DNA from: Pseudomonas saliphila
Lineage (GTDB): Bacteria > Pseudomonadota > Gammaproteobacteria > Pseudomonadales > Pseudomonadaceae
Assembly (NCBI RefSeq): GCF_008638345.1
Contig: NZ_VTVA01000001.1
Location: 362,844-426,843 of the forward strand
Reading direction: 5' to 3'
Length of the DNA stretch: 64,000 nucleotides
In this document: positions 8,937 to 20,449 of the stretch, piece after piece
Position numbering within the stretch: position 1 is the first letter of the stretch
Layout of the letters: each line of letters starts with the position of its first letter
Program-made: the position numbers and the translations under genes
Notes under the pieces: generated by a model
Told to the model about the DNA's origin: nothing
Database searches by the model: none
The model's input: only the letters and a program-made list of their open reading frames with translations

Positions 8937-9680
8937 TCACTTTGCTGCCGATAACGCATCCAGCACCTGGCGCATGGCGCGCCAATGCGTACCCTCCCAG
9001 AACACCCGTTCGCACTGGTCGCAGGTAAAGAAGAGTTCGTGGCGCGCCTGCACACGGGCAGGTACCCGTTCGCGTACCTGCTGTTTTGGAATTCCGCGCA
9101 GCGGCAGGTTGCAATCCATGCACAACCTGAAAGGCTGCGCTGCAGCTGCCAGATCGAACCGTTCATACAGCTCCCGCAACTGGGCTGCCGGCTTGAGCGT
9201 ATGAACAAAGCAGCCATGGACGACTGCCTGTCGCTTGAGCAGCTCGCGATCACGGGTCAGCACGATGCGCTGCTCGGCCTGGGCCAACTCAACGATTGCT
9301 GCATCGGCGTAGTGATTGTCATACAGCGTGTCGAACCCGGCCATACGCAGCAGCCGGGCCAGTGCGCCAAGATGCGAGTCGGCCACAAACCGCGGTGGAC
9401 CGGGTGGGCGAGGCGCAGTGGCACTGATGGCAGAGACATCCAGTGACTCGAACTTGGGGTACAGGGCTATTCGGTCGCCCTCGGCGATTAACCGGTCGAG
9501 CCCCGCTGGCGTATCGTTGGCAATCACCAGGGCAACTTCGGTATGTGGCACACCCAGCGCTTCAATCATGTGCTTGACGGTCGATCGCTCGGCGCAGCTG
9601 ATATCGAATGCGCGCCCCCGCCGGTCACCCGGCAGAAAGCGGTCCAATTGGGCATAGAAGCGAAAGGTTGCACAGGTCAT
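8937..9680 (-). CDS. Mut7-C RNase domain protein with ubiquitin-like N-terminus
   Basis: A 247-aa protein with two parts: a ubiquitin/MoaD-like Mut7-C_ubi domain (about 1-85) and the Mut7-C PIN-like RNase domain (about 93-240). The nuclease part begins FVADSHLGALARLLRMAGFDT and ends with a zinc ribbon (CMDC and CDQC). Proteins with this pair occur widely in Pseudomonas; RNase activity is predicted, substrate unknown. It faces the RDD gene tail to tail and is transcribed alone. Confidence 0.85.
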   Translation of the reverse strand: MTCATFRFYAQLDRFLPGDRRGRAFDISCAERSTVKHMIEALGVPHTEVALVIANDTPAGLDRLIAEGDRIALYPKFESLDVSAISATAPRPPGPPRFVADSHLGALARLLRMAGFDTLYDNHYADAAIVELAQAEQRIVLTRDRELLKRQAVVHGCFVHTLKPAAQLRELYERFDLAAAAQPFRLCMDCNLPLRGIPKQQVRERVPARVQARHELFFTCDQCERVFWEGTHWRAMRQVLDALSAAK

Positions 9681-9878
9681 GGATCTACTATGGCAGCGTC
9701 AATTCACGCCTGCTTGCCCATCCGACGACTGCCGGTAGAGACTCAGCAGTCCAGCCAGTAGCGATACGCGGCATTGGGGCGCTACAGTGGCGCCAGCAAC
9801 ACTCATCTGCAGCACGTCATCTGATGTCGGCGAACCGAGCATTTGCGTTCGGAGCCGCTGCTGGAACGGGAGCCCCGC

Positions 9879-10841
9879 TTGGACCTGTTATTCCTCGGCA
9901 CCTCATCCGGTACGCCAACCCGCTCACGTAATGTCAGTGGATTGGCGCTGACCGAAACCACCGGCAAGGGCTGGTACCTGATCGACTGCGGCGAGGCCAC
10001 ACAGCATCAGCTGCTGCGCACCCCGCTTTCTCTGCATGCCCTGCGCGGCATATTCATCACCCATGTGCATGGTGATCATTGCTTCGGCCTGCCAGGCTTG
10101 CTGGCCAGCGCCGGCATGTCGGGCCGGACCCGGCCGCTGGATATCATTGCCCCGGCAGGCATCAGCGAATGGATCGACGCCAGCCTGCGCTTCAGCCATA
10201 GCTACCTGTCCTTCGAACTGGTCTTCCATGCGAGCGAATCCCTGGGTGAATGGCGCAACAACACTCTGCGCGCCGAATCCATTGCCCTCTCCCATCGCGT
10301 GCCCAGCTACGGCTATCGCTTCACCGAAGCCAGGCCGGACCCGCAGCTCAATATCGACAAGCTCGATGCCCAGGGCATTCCGCGCGGTCCGCTATGGGGT
10401 CAGCTGGCGCGCGGTTTTGATGTTGAATATGAGGGCCGCACGCTCTACAGCGATGAGTATCTGATCTTCAACCGCACGCCCCGGCGCATCGTGGTGGGTG
10501 GCGACAACGACAAGCCCGAGCTATTGGCGCAGGCCTGCGAAGGCGCGCAAGTATTGGTGCATGAATCCACCTACACCCAGGCCATTGCCGAAAACGACCG
10601 TGCCAATTTCGGTCACAGCACCGCCGCCGCCGTGGCCGCCTTTGCCCAGCAAACCGGCATACCGCATCTGGTGCTGACGCATTTCAGCGCCCGCTATCAG
10701 GCCCACCCCGAACGCAGCCCATCCATTGACGACATTCGCAACGAGGCCGCCGCCACCTATTCGGGCAGTTTGTTTCTGGCAGAGGATTTTGCGCGGTATC
10801 GGTTGACCACAGATGGGAGGCTGGGGTTGGTGGAGAGGTGA
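9879..10841 (+). CDS. rnz: Ribonuclease Z
   Basis: A 320-aa metallo-beta-lactamase-fold endonuclease that trims tRNA 3' ends. The start region DLLFLGTSSGTPTRSRNVSG and the metal site THVHGDHCFGLPGLL are typical of tRNase Z, with further histidines in ALSHRVPSYGY and LTHFSARY. I set the start at the TTG at 9879 after GGGAG because Pseudomonas homologues begin MDLLFLGTS; the frame is open to a TTG at 9843. The exosite region (about 175-200) is short, so this is not an arylsulfatase. Confidence 0.88.
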   Translation: MDLLFLGTSSGTPTRSRNVSGLALTETTGKGWYLIDCGEATQHQLLRTPLSLHALRGIFITHVHGDHCFGLPGLLASAGMSGRTRPLDIIAPAGISEWIDASLRFSHSYLSFELVFHASESLGEWRNNTLRAESIALSHRVPSYGYRFTEARPDPQLNIDKLDAQGIPRGPLWGQLARGFDVEYEGRTLYSDEYLIFNRTPRRIVVGGDNDKPELLAQACEGAQVLVHESTYTQAIAENDRANFGHSTAAAVAAFAQQTGIPHLVLTHFSARYQAHPERSPSIDDIRNEAAATYSGSLFLAEDFARYRLTTDGRLGLVER

Positions 10842-10865
10842 TGGTTCAGGTTGGAGGCTGGTTTT

Positions 10866-10908
10866 CGTAGGAGGTGCGCCCTCGCGGCGACGCTGTCCGC
10901 AGGACAGC
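10866..10908. repeat. REP-like palindromic repeat, copy 2
   Basis: CGTAGGAGGTGCGCCC followed by CGCGGCGA and the hairpin GCTGTCC-GC-AGGACAGC. It shares its core with copies at 143-183 and 14851-14880 and lies just after the RNase Z gene. Confidence 0.6.
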
Positions 10909-11012
10909 AGGTCTGGTTTTCGAGCGAGCGCTACCCTTAACGCGGTTGATCAGTGAAAATAGCGCCTCATCGCGCCCTACGGCCTTTCCTCCACTCCAGA
11001 TATAAGCAGCCC

Positions 11013-12374
11013 ATGTCCGACGCCATCGCCACTGCCGATACCGTGCAAGCACCAGCCAATTCCCGTTCGCGGGTGCTGTTCGCCAGCTTGATCGGCACAA
11101 CCATCGAATTCTATGACTTTTACGTGTACGCAACGGCTGCCGTTCTGGTCTTTCCGCATCTGTTTTTCCCATCAGGCAACGAGACGGCTGCACTGCTGGC
11201 GTCCTTCGCCATCTTTGGCGCCGCGATGATTGCACGTCCGCTTGGTGCGGTGTTCTTCGGGCACCTGGGTGACAAGGTCGGACGCAAAACCACGCTCATC
11301 TATGCCCTGCTGACCATGGGCATCGCCACCTTTCTGATCGGGCTGCTGCCGACCTACCACAGCATTGGCTGGCTTGCGCCGCTGGCGCTGGTCATCCTCC
11401 GTCTGGCGCAGGGTTTTGCCATTGGTGGCGAGTGGTCCGGCGCGGCGCTGGTCGCCACGGAAAACGCACCGGCGGGCAAACGCGCGTTGTTCGGTACTTT
11501 CCCGCAACTGGGCGCGCCCCTGGGCTTCATCATCGCTAACGGGCTGTTCCTGATCGTTGCAGCGATGCTGCCATCAGATGATCCATCGCGCCCATCCGAA
11601 GCTTTCCTCGATTGGGGCTGGCGGATTCCGTTCCTGTTTTCCGCGGTCATGGTGATCATCGGCTTGTGGATTCGCCTCAACCTGGTGGAAAGCACCACGT
11701 TTGCCAAGACGGTCTCCGCGGGCAAAGTCGTCAAGCTGCCACTCGGCGAAGTAGTCCGTAAAAACTGGCGCGAACTGGTTCTCGGCACCTTCTACATGCT
11801 CGCCACCTACGTACTCTTCTATCTGATGACGACCTTCTCCCTGAGCTATGGCCGCGCGCCGATTGACCCTGCACCCGGCCAGCTCTCCGGTCTTGGCTAC
11901 AGCTATAACAACTTTGTGTTGATGCTGATCTTCGGCGTTGTGTTTTTCGGCATCTTCACCCTGCTGTCTGGCGTGTTGGCGGACCGTTGGGGCAGACGCA
12001 AGACGCTGATCTGCGTGACCCTGGCGATCATTCTGTTTGCTTTGCTATGGGTGCCGCTGCTGTCGATGGGCTTTGTCGGCGTGATGCTCTGGCTGGTACT
12101 GGGGTTCAGTCTGATGGGAATGACCTTCGGCCCGATGGGCGCCCTGCTTCCGGAGCTGTTTCCGACCAACGTGCGCTACACCGGTTCTGGCATTTCCTAC
12201 AACGTATCGTCCATTCTCGGCGCCGCTGTCGCACCCTTCATCGCCGTGTGGCTATGGAGTGTGGGTGATGGCAGTCCGTTCCTGGTCGGGGTTTACCTCG
12301 CATCGATGGCCGCAATCACCCTGCTCGCACTGGTGATTGGCAAGGAAACCAGGAACATGGATATAAACAGGTAA
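11013..12374 (+). CDS. MFS transporter, metabolite:proton symporter (MHS) family
   Basis: A 453-aa inner membrane transporter with 12 predicted helices. SLIGTTIEFYDFYVYATAA (about 20-38), GHLGDKVGRKTTL after helix 2, and RLAQGFAIGGEWSGAALVA are signatures of the MHS subfamily (ShiA, ProP, KgtP relatives). The substrate is probably an organic acid or osmolyte but cannot be read from sequence. I choose the ATG at 11013 (MSDAIATAD) as start; a GTG at 10953 is also open. A hairpin GGCCTG...CAGGCC follows the stop at 12386-12408. Confidence 0.87.
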   Translation: MSDAIATADTVQAPANSRSRVLFASLIGTTIEFYDFYVYATAAVLVFPHLFFPSGNETAALLASFAIFGAAMIARPLGAVFFGHLGDKVGRKTTLIYALLTMGIATFLIGLLPTYHSIGWLAPLALVILRLAQGFAIGGEWSGAALVATENAPAGKRALFGTFPQLGAPLGFIIANGLFLIVAAMLPSDDPSRPSEAFLDWGWRIPFLFSAVMVIIGLWIRLNLVESTTFAKTVSAGKVVKLPLGEVVRKNWRELVLGTFYMLATYVLFYLMTTFSLSYGRAPIDPAPGQLSGLGYSYNNFVLMLIFGVVFFGIFTLLSGVLADRWGRRKTLICVTLAIILFALLWVPLLSMGFVGVMLWLVLGFSLMGMTFGPMGALLPELFPTNVRYTGSGISYNVSSILGAAVAPFIAVWLWSVGDGSPFLVGVYLASMAAITLLALVIGKETRNMDINR

Positions 12375-12385
12375 CAGTTGACCGT

Positions 12386-12408
12386 GGCCTGACGCCTGAA
12401 CGCAGGCC
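12386..12408 (+). terminator. Possible hairpin after the MHS transporter
   Basis: GGCCTG and CAGGCC arms, 11-base loop, 12 bases after the stop codon. No T-run, so only weak support as terminator. Confidence 0.3.
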
Positions 12409-12467
12409 TTGCCAGTGGCGCTTGTGCCCGTGCACAGCTATGGTTTATCGGTGCCTTCGCTCGTTCA

Positions 12468-12487
12468 GGTTGGCGAGTAAGCCAACC
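12468..12487 (+). promoter_or_regulatory. Leader hairpin before the peroxiredoxin gene
   Basis: A perfect 7-bp stem GGTTGGC / GCCAACC with a GAGTAA loop ends about 9 bases before the AAGGAG binding site of the next gene. It may stabilise or regulate the leader mRNA, or end upstream transcription; no T-run follows. Confidence 0.35.
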
Positions 12488-12510
12488 CGGATCGATAAGG
12501 AGAAAGTGAC

Positions 12511-13062
12511 ATGAACACATCAGTTAAAGCATTGCTGTTAGGGACTTGCCTGAGCTTGGCCGCTGCGACGGCGAGTGCATTGGAAGTGGGCGACATGGCG
12601 CCCGACTTCGAGCTGCCGGGAGCGGATGGCGAAACGTATCGCCTGGCCGACTATCGTGGCGAGCAAGCGGTGGTGCTGGCCTGGTTTCCGCGGGCCTTCA
12701 CGTCCGGCTGCACCATCGAATGCAAATCCCTGGCAGAAAACGGCCATCTGATTCGCGAATACGACGTTACCTACTTCATGGCCAGTGTCGACCCCCTGGC
12801 AAAGAACAAGGAGTTTGCCGCAGAGACCGGTGCCGATTTTCCGTTGTTGAGTGACGAGGACAAATCAGTCGCCAAGGCGTATGACGTGCTGCACATGCTC
12901 GGCTATGCAAAACGGCATACCTTCTACATCGACCAGGATGGTCGGATTCTGAAGATCGATACCGACGTTGAGCCCGCCACCTCAGCCGAGGATATGGCGG
13001 CTACGCTGGGCGAGCTTGGCGTCGCGCGCCGGGATAGCAAGACCACTGCCAGCGCCCCCTAA
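12511..13062 (+). CDS. Exported peroxiredoxin (AhpC/TSA, BCP-like)
   Basis: A 183-aa thioredoxin-fold peroxidase with a signal peptide ([23 protein letters not shown], cut probably after ASA), so it likely acts in the periplasm. The peroxidatic motif [12 protein letters not shown] (about residues 69-80) has the peroxidatic Cys and a second Cys four residues on, as in BCP/PrxQ enzymes. It reduces hydrogen peroxide or organic peroxides with a thiol partner. AAGGAG precedes the ATG. It appears monocistronic, with a hairpin after the stop. Confidence 0.88.
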   Translation: MNTSVKALLLGTCLSLAAATASALEVGDMAPDFELPGADGETYRLADYRGEQAVVLAWFPRAFTSGCTIECKSLAENGHLIREYDVTYFMASVDPLAKNKEFAAETGADFPLLSDEDKSVAKAYDVLHMLGYAKRHTFYIDQDGRILKIDTDVEPATSAEDMAATLGELGVARRDSKTTASAP

Positions 13063-13082
13063 TTCAATCGTTCAGCAGCATG

Positions 13083-13108
13083 TACCCGATCCCCCTTGGG
13101 GTCGGGTA
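13083..13108 (+). terminator. Hairpin after the peroxiredoxin gene
   Basis: TACCCGATCCCC pairs with GGGGTCGGGTA (one bulged T), about 20 bases after the stop. It lacks a T-run but is the only strong structure between this gene and the convergent glycine-zipper gene. Confidence 0.45.
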
Positions 13109-13149
13109 GCCGCTGGAGATCCGTGGATAAACATCTGAAAATCAAAATC

Positions 13150-13506
13150 TCAGTGATTCATTGCGCTCAGGTTGGAGCCGTCGCGGTTTACCGCTTCGCC
13201 TACCGCAAAACCATCGGCTGAAGAGGTTCGCACGCGGTTCAGGCTACCGTCCTCGGCCTGAATGACATAGAGCGTCTGGTCGAGCCCGGCGGCCTGCTGA
13301 GCCCCTTTGCCACCGAAGTAACCCAGGCCGCCACCCACCAGAGCGCCGATCGGACCGCCCACCGCGCCGCCGACCATAAAGCCGGTGAGCCCGCCGAATC
13401 CACCGCCCACCATACGATCTTCCTTCGCCTCTACTACCTGATCCGCCTGAACCAGGCTGCTCGATAACAACAGGATAGCGGCGACTGACACCATTGATTT
13501 TTTCAT
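13150..13506 (-). CDS. Glycine-zipper exported protein
   Basis: A 118-aa exported protein: signal peptide MKKSMVSVAAILLLSSSLVQA, then a glycine-zipper membrane segment (about residues 34-66) with repeated GG pairs every few residues. The C-terminal part ends with a short basic/Ser-rich region. Proteins of this kind (Rick_17kDa/OmpA-like glycine zipper) sit in or near the outer membrane; no precise role is known. The ATG at 13506 is chosen because it begins a clean signal peptide; the frame is open upstream. Confidence 0.7.
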   Translation of the reverse strand: MKKSMVSVAAILLLSSSLVQADQVVEAKEDRMVGGGFGGLTGFMVGGAVGGPIGALVGGGLGYFGGKGAQQAAGLDQTLYVIQAEDGSLNRVRTSSADGFAVGEAVNRDGSNLSAMNH

Positions 13507-13657
13507 GAACAACTCTGAATGATTAATGTACGGAGTTACAGTCATTAACCGTGCCAATCCTAAATTTGATATGAATCAATTAATTAGATTGCAGAGGGTC
13601 ATAGCGACCCCATCAAGACGGGTTCAATAAACCCAGCCATACGGTATTAACCACCAC

Positions 13658-13689
13658 AAAAAAGGGCTGGCCGCGAAACGGCCAGCCCC
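13658..13689 (-). terminator. Rho-independent terminator of the secreted hydrolase gene
   Basis: On the minus strand a 9-bp stem GGGCTGGCC / GGCCAGCCC is followed by six T residues, 26 bases after the stop of the hydrolase. This is a textbook intrinsic terminator. Confidence 0.8.
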
Positions 13690-13713
13690 TTTGGCATAAA
13701 CCCAGGATTCAGA

Positions 13714-14595
13714 TCACTCGATGCCCTTCTTTTGCACCTTCCATTCGCTGCTGGTGCAGAGCGTGCAATCCGGACCATAGAAGGTGCTTTCGGCATTCTT
13801 GTCGCCCATCAGCTGGTAGCGATACCAGGCGGTGGATGGCCCACGGAAACCGCCGCCGTTGAAGGCCGGCACAAAGTGGCTGGCGCCCTGCAACTCACCC
13901 CAGAACACCGGAACGTTGGCATTGCTGAATACCGGACGGCCGTTGGCTTCGGAACCCGCGAGGGTGTCAGCGCTGCCGGTCATCAGAAACATAGGACCGT
14001 TCTGGTTGGACTGCGACGCTCTGCGGTGCCCCAGACCCAGAACGAACGGCTGGAACGGTGCGGTCGCGGTAACGCGGCTGTCCTGACCGGCCATGATCGA
14101 GCCCCCTCCCCCCTGGGAGTGACCGGATGAACCGACAGCGTCCAGGTTCAGCTTGCCGGCATAGGGGCCGGAGCCGCGGCCGTTCTGCTCAACCAGATAA
14201 TCCAGACAGGCGATCATTTCCTGGCCGGAGCCGGCGTTGGTGGTATTGGCTGCGGCGACCACGAAACCATGGCTGGCCCAGTGATTAAGCAGCGCGGAAT
14301 AACCGCTTGGAGCGGTGCCCGTACCGTTACCCCAGAGGATGATCGGGTGTTTCAGATCATTCTCGCCCAGGGTACGTGGACGGTAGACAGTGCAAGAAGG
14401 TCCTTCAGACGCGCTGGTGGTCGCGAACGAGCCGGACGCTGCAAAGTTGCCCACTGACGGAAAGCCGGATTCGACGGGTTGATCACCGCCTGGGTTGCTT
14501 CCGTTCCCGGGATTGCCTGGGTTGAACGCGTAGGCGCCAGCGGCCAATACGAGACCGAGTGTCAGGGTGCTGAGTTTCAATAGGGGTGAGTGCAT
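13714..14595 (-). CDS. Secreted alpha/beta hydrolase, PETase/chlorophyllase-like fold
   Basis: A 293-aa secreted serine hydrolase. Signal peptide MHSPLLKLSTLTLGLVLAAG (cleavage near AYA) is followed by a Gly/Asn/Pro-rich linker. The nucleophile elbow is GHSQGGGG, the acid likely Asp in GSADTLAG and the base His in GASHFVPA. The order of blocks, the triple Gly after the nucleophile, and a C-terminal disulfide pair (CTLC) parallel bacterial cutinases and PET hydrolases, where the elbow is normally GWSMGG. It may be a lipase or polyester hydrolase; activity is unproven. Monocistronic, with its own intrinsic terminator. Confidence 0.75.
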   Translation of the reverse strand: MHSPLLKLSTLTLGLVLAAGAYAFNPGNPGNGSNPGGDQPVESGFPSVGNFAASGSFATTSASEGPSCTVYRPRTLGENDLKHPIILWGNGTGTAPSGYSALLNHWASHGFVVAAANTTNAGSGQEMIACLDYLVEQNGRGSGPYAGKLNLDAVGSSGHSQGGGGSIMAGQDSRVTATAPFQPFVLGLGHRRASQSNQNGPMFLMTGSADTLAGSEANGRPVFSNANVPVFWGELQGASHFVPAFNGGGFRGPSTAWYRYQLMGDKNAESTFYGPDCTLCTSSEWKVQKKGIE

Positions 14596-14909
14596 TGTCG
14601 TCTCTGTGTTGGGGTTTCTGAATTGAGCTCAATGGTCAGAACCAACAACAGCGCTCATGGCGGGGCAGAAAGTAGCGGATAACAGAGCCGGTTTATCTCA
14701 CCCGATTGGGTAAATGATAACTGGTCATGCTTTATATCATATTGATATCAAATGAGTTTTTTGGCTGGCCAACCCGGCGCTGCCTGCTATTTGCAGACTG
14801 CACCTCACTTAACTTAAAACTCGGAAATTGTCGGCTGGCACAGATTTTCCCGTGGGAGGGCCGACCCGGCGCGATAGCGGATTCTCCTGCCACGAAGAAC
14901 CCGCCAGCA
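14596..14909. other. Intergenic region with REP-like repeat
   Basis: An AT-rich stretch upstream of the secreted hydrolase (containing its presumed promoter) followed by REP-like copy 3 just downstream of lptG. No gene is supported. Confidence 0.5.
14851..14880. repeat. REP-like palindromic repeat, copy 3
   Basis: CGTGGGAGGGCCGACC followed by CGGCGCGAT. It matches the cores at 143-183 and 10866-10908 and lies 30 bases from the lptG stop. Confidence 0.55.
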
Positions 14910-15957
14910 TCACCCCGCCCGACGAATCAGCACCACACCCATCAAGACCAACACAAGGATCGGCGATAACACCGCGATCAGCGGCGAAAAACCAAACACC
15001 AGGCTGGATGGCCCGAGCAGATCCTGCACGATGCGGAAGCTGAAACCCACCAGCACCCCGGTGAACACACGCTGACCGAGAGTGACCGACCGCAGCGGGC
15101 CGAAAATGAAGGATATCGCCACAAACACCAGCGCCGCAGTGGTCACCGGCTGGAACACCTTCTTCCAGAACGACAGCCAGTAAGCGCTGCTATCGAGCTC
15201 CTGTTCGGCCAAATATTGCTGATAGCGCCACAGCCCGCTGATCGGCAGTACGTCCGGATCAAGCAGCACCACCCGCAGCAGCTCATGGGACAGGCCCACA
15301 TCCCAACGCTGCTGCTCCAGCGTATCGACCTCACTCAACCCCGTGTCCAGGAAACGCGTCAGCTTGACCTCTTCCAGGAGCCAATCCTCCTCGTGCACCG
15401 TTGCCCGGGCAGCAAAGCTGGACTCCTGCAATTCGCGGTCTTCATTGAAGCGGTAACGGGTAATGCCATACAGCTGGCCGTCAGGCTGCACGGCATTGAT
15501 ATGGATAAAATCGTTGCCTTCGCGATGCCACAAACCCTTGGACTTGATCGCCTCGCCACTGCCCACCGCAATAGCCCGGCGGCTTTCCGCCAAACTTTCA
15601 GTGTAGGGCGCGGCGTATTCGCCGAGCAGCACACCTGCCAGCATCACCACCGCCAGCGGTTTCATCACCGCACCGATGATGCGTGCAACCGATACTCCCG
15701 CAGCGCGCATGACGGTCAGCTCGGAGTTGCTGGCCAAGGTACCCAGCCCCACCAGACAGCCAACCAGTACCGCCACTGGCAACAGGTCATACAGCCGACG
15801 CGGCAGAGTGAGTACCACGTAGCCAAGCGCCTGGACAGCGCCGTAGCCGCCCTCCAGATCTTCCAGCTCACCGATGTAGGCAAACAGCACATCAAGACCC
15901 AGCACAATCAGCGATACCAGCACCACACTCGACAGCACCGAATTGCCGATATATCGA

Positions 15958-15971
<14 letters not shown>
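14910..15971 (-). CDS. lptG: LPS export ABC transporter permease LptG
   Basis: A 353-aa inner membrane permease with six predicted helices, three on each side of a periplasmic beta-jellyroll domain (about 110-260). MRRLDRYIGNSVLSSVVLVS and LYDLLPVAVLVGCLVGLGTL are typical for LptG. With LptF and the ATPase LptB it extracts lipopolysaccharide from the inner membrane and passes it to LptC/LptA. It overlaps lptF by 14 bases, and the pair is divergent from pepA, the arrangement seen in E. coli and Pseudomonas. Confidence 0.95.
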
Positions 15972-18712
<2,741 letters not shown>

Positions 18713-18753
18713 AAGCTGGAAGGCACATTGTTGATCACCGGACGGCGAGGACT

Positions 18754-19185
18754 ATGACCCGTATCGATTTTTATCTCCTGTCCAGCGACCAACCTGGCGC
18801 ACGCCTGGATTACGCCTGTCGGTTGGCCCACAAGGCGTGGGGCAAGGGGCACAAGGTGTATCTGCATTGCGCCAGCGAGGAGCAGGCCGCAGAGCTGGAT
18901 AACCTGCTCTGGTCGTTCCGCGCCGACAGCTTTGTGCCCCACGGACTGCACAGTGACCATCCAGATGAGCCCGTGGTCTGCGGCAGCGGAGACGATCCCT
19001 CGCCGCACCACGATCTGCTGATCAATGTCACCGATGCCACACCGCAGTTTTTCAGCCGTTTCAGCCGTCTGGCCGAGATAATCGTCGAGCATGATAGCGT
19101 TCGCGTTCCCGCCCGGGACCGCTTTCGCTTCTACCGCGAACGGGGCTATCCTTTAAATTCACACTCAATCCGCGTGGCACCATGA
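18754..19185 (+). CDS. holC: DNA polymerase III subunit chi
   Basis: A 143-aa HolC protein. It starts MTRIDFYLL and has the family features AHKAWGKGHKVYLHCASEEQ, LLWSFRADSFVPHG and LLINVTDATP. Chi links the clamp loader to single-strand DNA binding protein. It lies 41 bases after pepA and overlaps the next gene by 4 bases (ATGA). Confidence 0.94.
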   Translation: MTRIDFYLLSSDQPGARLDYACRLAHKAWGKGHKVYLHCASEEQAAELDNLLWSFRADSFVPHGLHSDHPDEPVVCGSGDDPSPHHDLLINVTDATPQFFSRFSRLAEIIVEHDSVRVPARDRFRFYRERGYPLNSHSIRVAP

Positions 19186-19709
19186 CCATGACGCACGATT
19201 CCGATGAACCCTCACGCCTGCTGAAGGACCTCGAGTCCATCCGTACGCTGCTGGATGAGCACCCGGAAGTGCATTCCGAGGAGGAGCTCGACCTTTCGGA
19301 ACTCGACATACCGCTGCTGCAGGATGTATTTATCGAGCCTGGGCCTGAGTCCGCAGAGCCAGCAGAGCCACCCCAAGCACCGACCGAACCCGAGTCGCCG
19401 CCCTATCAGCTGACACCGATCGCCGCCGAGCAGTCGGCCAACCCCTTCCTGCCCTACGATTCGCTTGCGCGCCTGGCTCAGGAACGCATCCATCTCGACA
19501 AGCTGATGGCCGAGTACCTGCCGCAGCCGGAAGCCACTGAAGAACCGCCTACCGGCGCCAAGGAATTTCGACTGGAGGAACGGTTGCGCTCGGAAGTGCA
19601 GATGGTGTTGCAGGATGTAATTGACGACATGATCCCTGCCATCGAAGCCGAACTGCGCAACCGGCTGCGCGGCAAGGTCGAAGAGATCGTGCGCGAACAG
19701 TTGAAGTAA
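19182..19709 (+). CDS. Hypothetical acidic protein between holC and (normally) valS
   Basis: A 175-aa acidic, Pro/Glu-rich protein corresponding by position and style to P. aeruginosa PA3833. The N-terminal part is low complexity (EPAEPPQAPTEPE); the C-terminal part (about 125-175) is a charged helix, RLRSEVQMVLQDVIDDMIPA. It is sometimes labelled as a pol III chi-associated protein; no function is known. Two ATG codons (19182 and 19188) compete. In Pseudomonas valS follows; here the next genes are unrelated. Confidence 0.8.
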   Translation: MTMTHDSDEPSRLLKDLESIRTLLDEHPEVHSEEELDLSELDIPLLQDVFIEPGPESAEPAEPPQAPTEPESPPYQLTPIAAEQSANPFLPYDSLARLAQERIHLDKLMAEYLPQPEATEEPPTGAKEFRLEERLRSEVQMVLQDVIDDMIPAIEAELRNRLRGKVEEIVREQLK

Positions 19710-19761
19710 AGAACACCCCAGGCAGGCCGCTGACGCGGGGCCTTCTGTGCAGACTGCGTGG

Positions 19762-19911
19762 TCAGTCGTCCCGTTCGTTCAAGAAGCTCAACCATCTGTC
19801 TGCAGCCGCTCTGGCCTCTTCGCTGAACGCCGCTATCTCATCGTCAGTCAAAAGCTTTTCCCCATACATCAACTGCAGCCTGGATATGGCATTTGAACGC
19901 GTCAAGGCCAA
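19762..19911 (-). CDS. Small open frame, possible gene remnant
   Basis: A 49-codon frame on the minus strand, TTG start, with coding-like composition (ends SEEARAAADRWLSFLNERDD). It directly follows the DUF1330 gene on the same strand and is closed upstream by a stop. It reads like the tail of a larger protein, so it may be a fragment left by a rearrangement at this junction. Low confidence. Confidence 0.25.
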   Translation of the reverse strand: MALTRSNAISRLQLMYGEKLLTDDEIAAFSEEARAAADRWLSFLNERDD

Positions 19912-19930
19912 TCAGTGCTCGATACACTCC

Positions 19931-20233
19931 TTAGCCGAGCTTCGGCGGCAAGCCCTCCACGAAAATCATGCTCGCGCTTGCCGCACGCTGACGCATCGGA
20001 ATCGTCTCCGCGTACTCCGGCGAGGCGTACCATTTCTTCGCCTGCGCGATCGAATCGAACGCGATGATCACCACTGTTTGCGGACGGAGTATGCCTTCCA
20101 TGACTTCAAGTTTATCCCCCGAGGCCAACAGTCGCCCGCCGTGCGGCTCGATCGTTGGGAACGCTACGGCCTGATATTCCGCAAAGGCCTCGGCGTCGGT
20201 GACGTCGAGGTAGGTGATTACATAGGCTGTCAT
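19931..20233 (-). CDS. DUF1330 domain protein
   Basis: A 100-aa dimeric alpha/beta barrel-like protein of the DUF1330 family. It begins MTAYVITYLDVTDAEAFAEY and holds FDSIAQAKKWYASPEYAE, a family signature. Function unknown. The ATG at 20233 is chosen for the family N-terminus and the AGGAAAG before it. Confidence 0.85.
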   Translation of the reverse strand: MTAYVITYLDVTDAEAFAEYQAVAFPTIEPHGGRLLASGDKLEVMEGILRPQTVVIIAFDSIAQAKKWYASPEYAETIPMRQRAASASMIFVEGLPPKLG

Positions 20234-20449
20234 GGAGCTTTCCTGTCTAGGCCAAGAACGAAGGGATTGTGATCGTCGAGGCCGGATGAGGGCACCAACG
20301 GCTGAAGAGGCCGAGCACCCTAGGCGGCTTTCGCTCACTCTCCAGCTCATTTACACCATAGTCGGAGCAGCGACGGTGAATCAATTATCTGGGATCAGCC
20401 AGCGTGCCAGGCCCCATTTGGTCCGAACTCAAAGTGATACTGCCTAATC

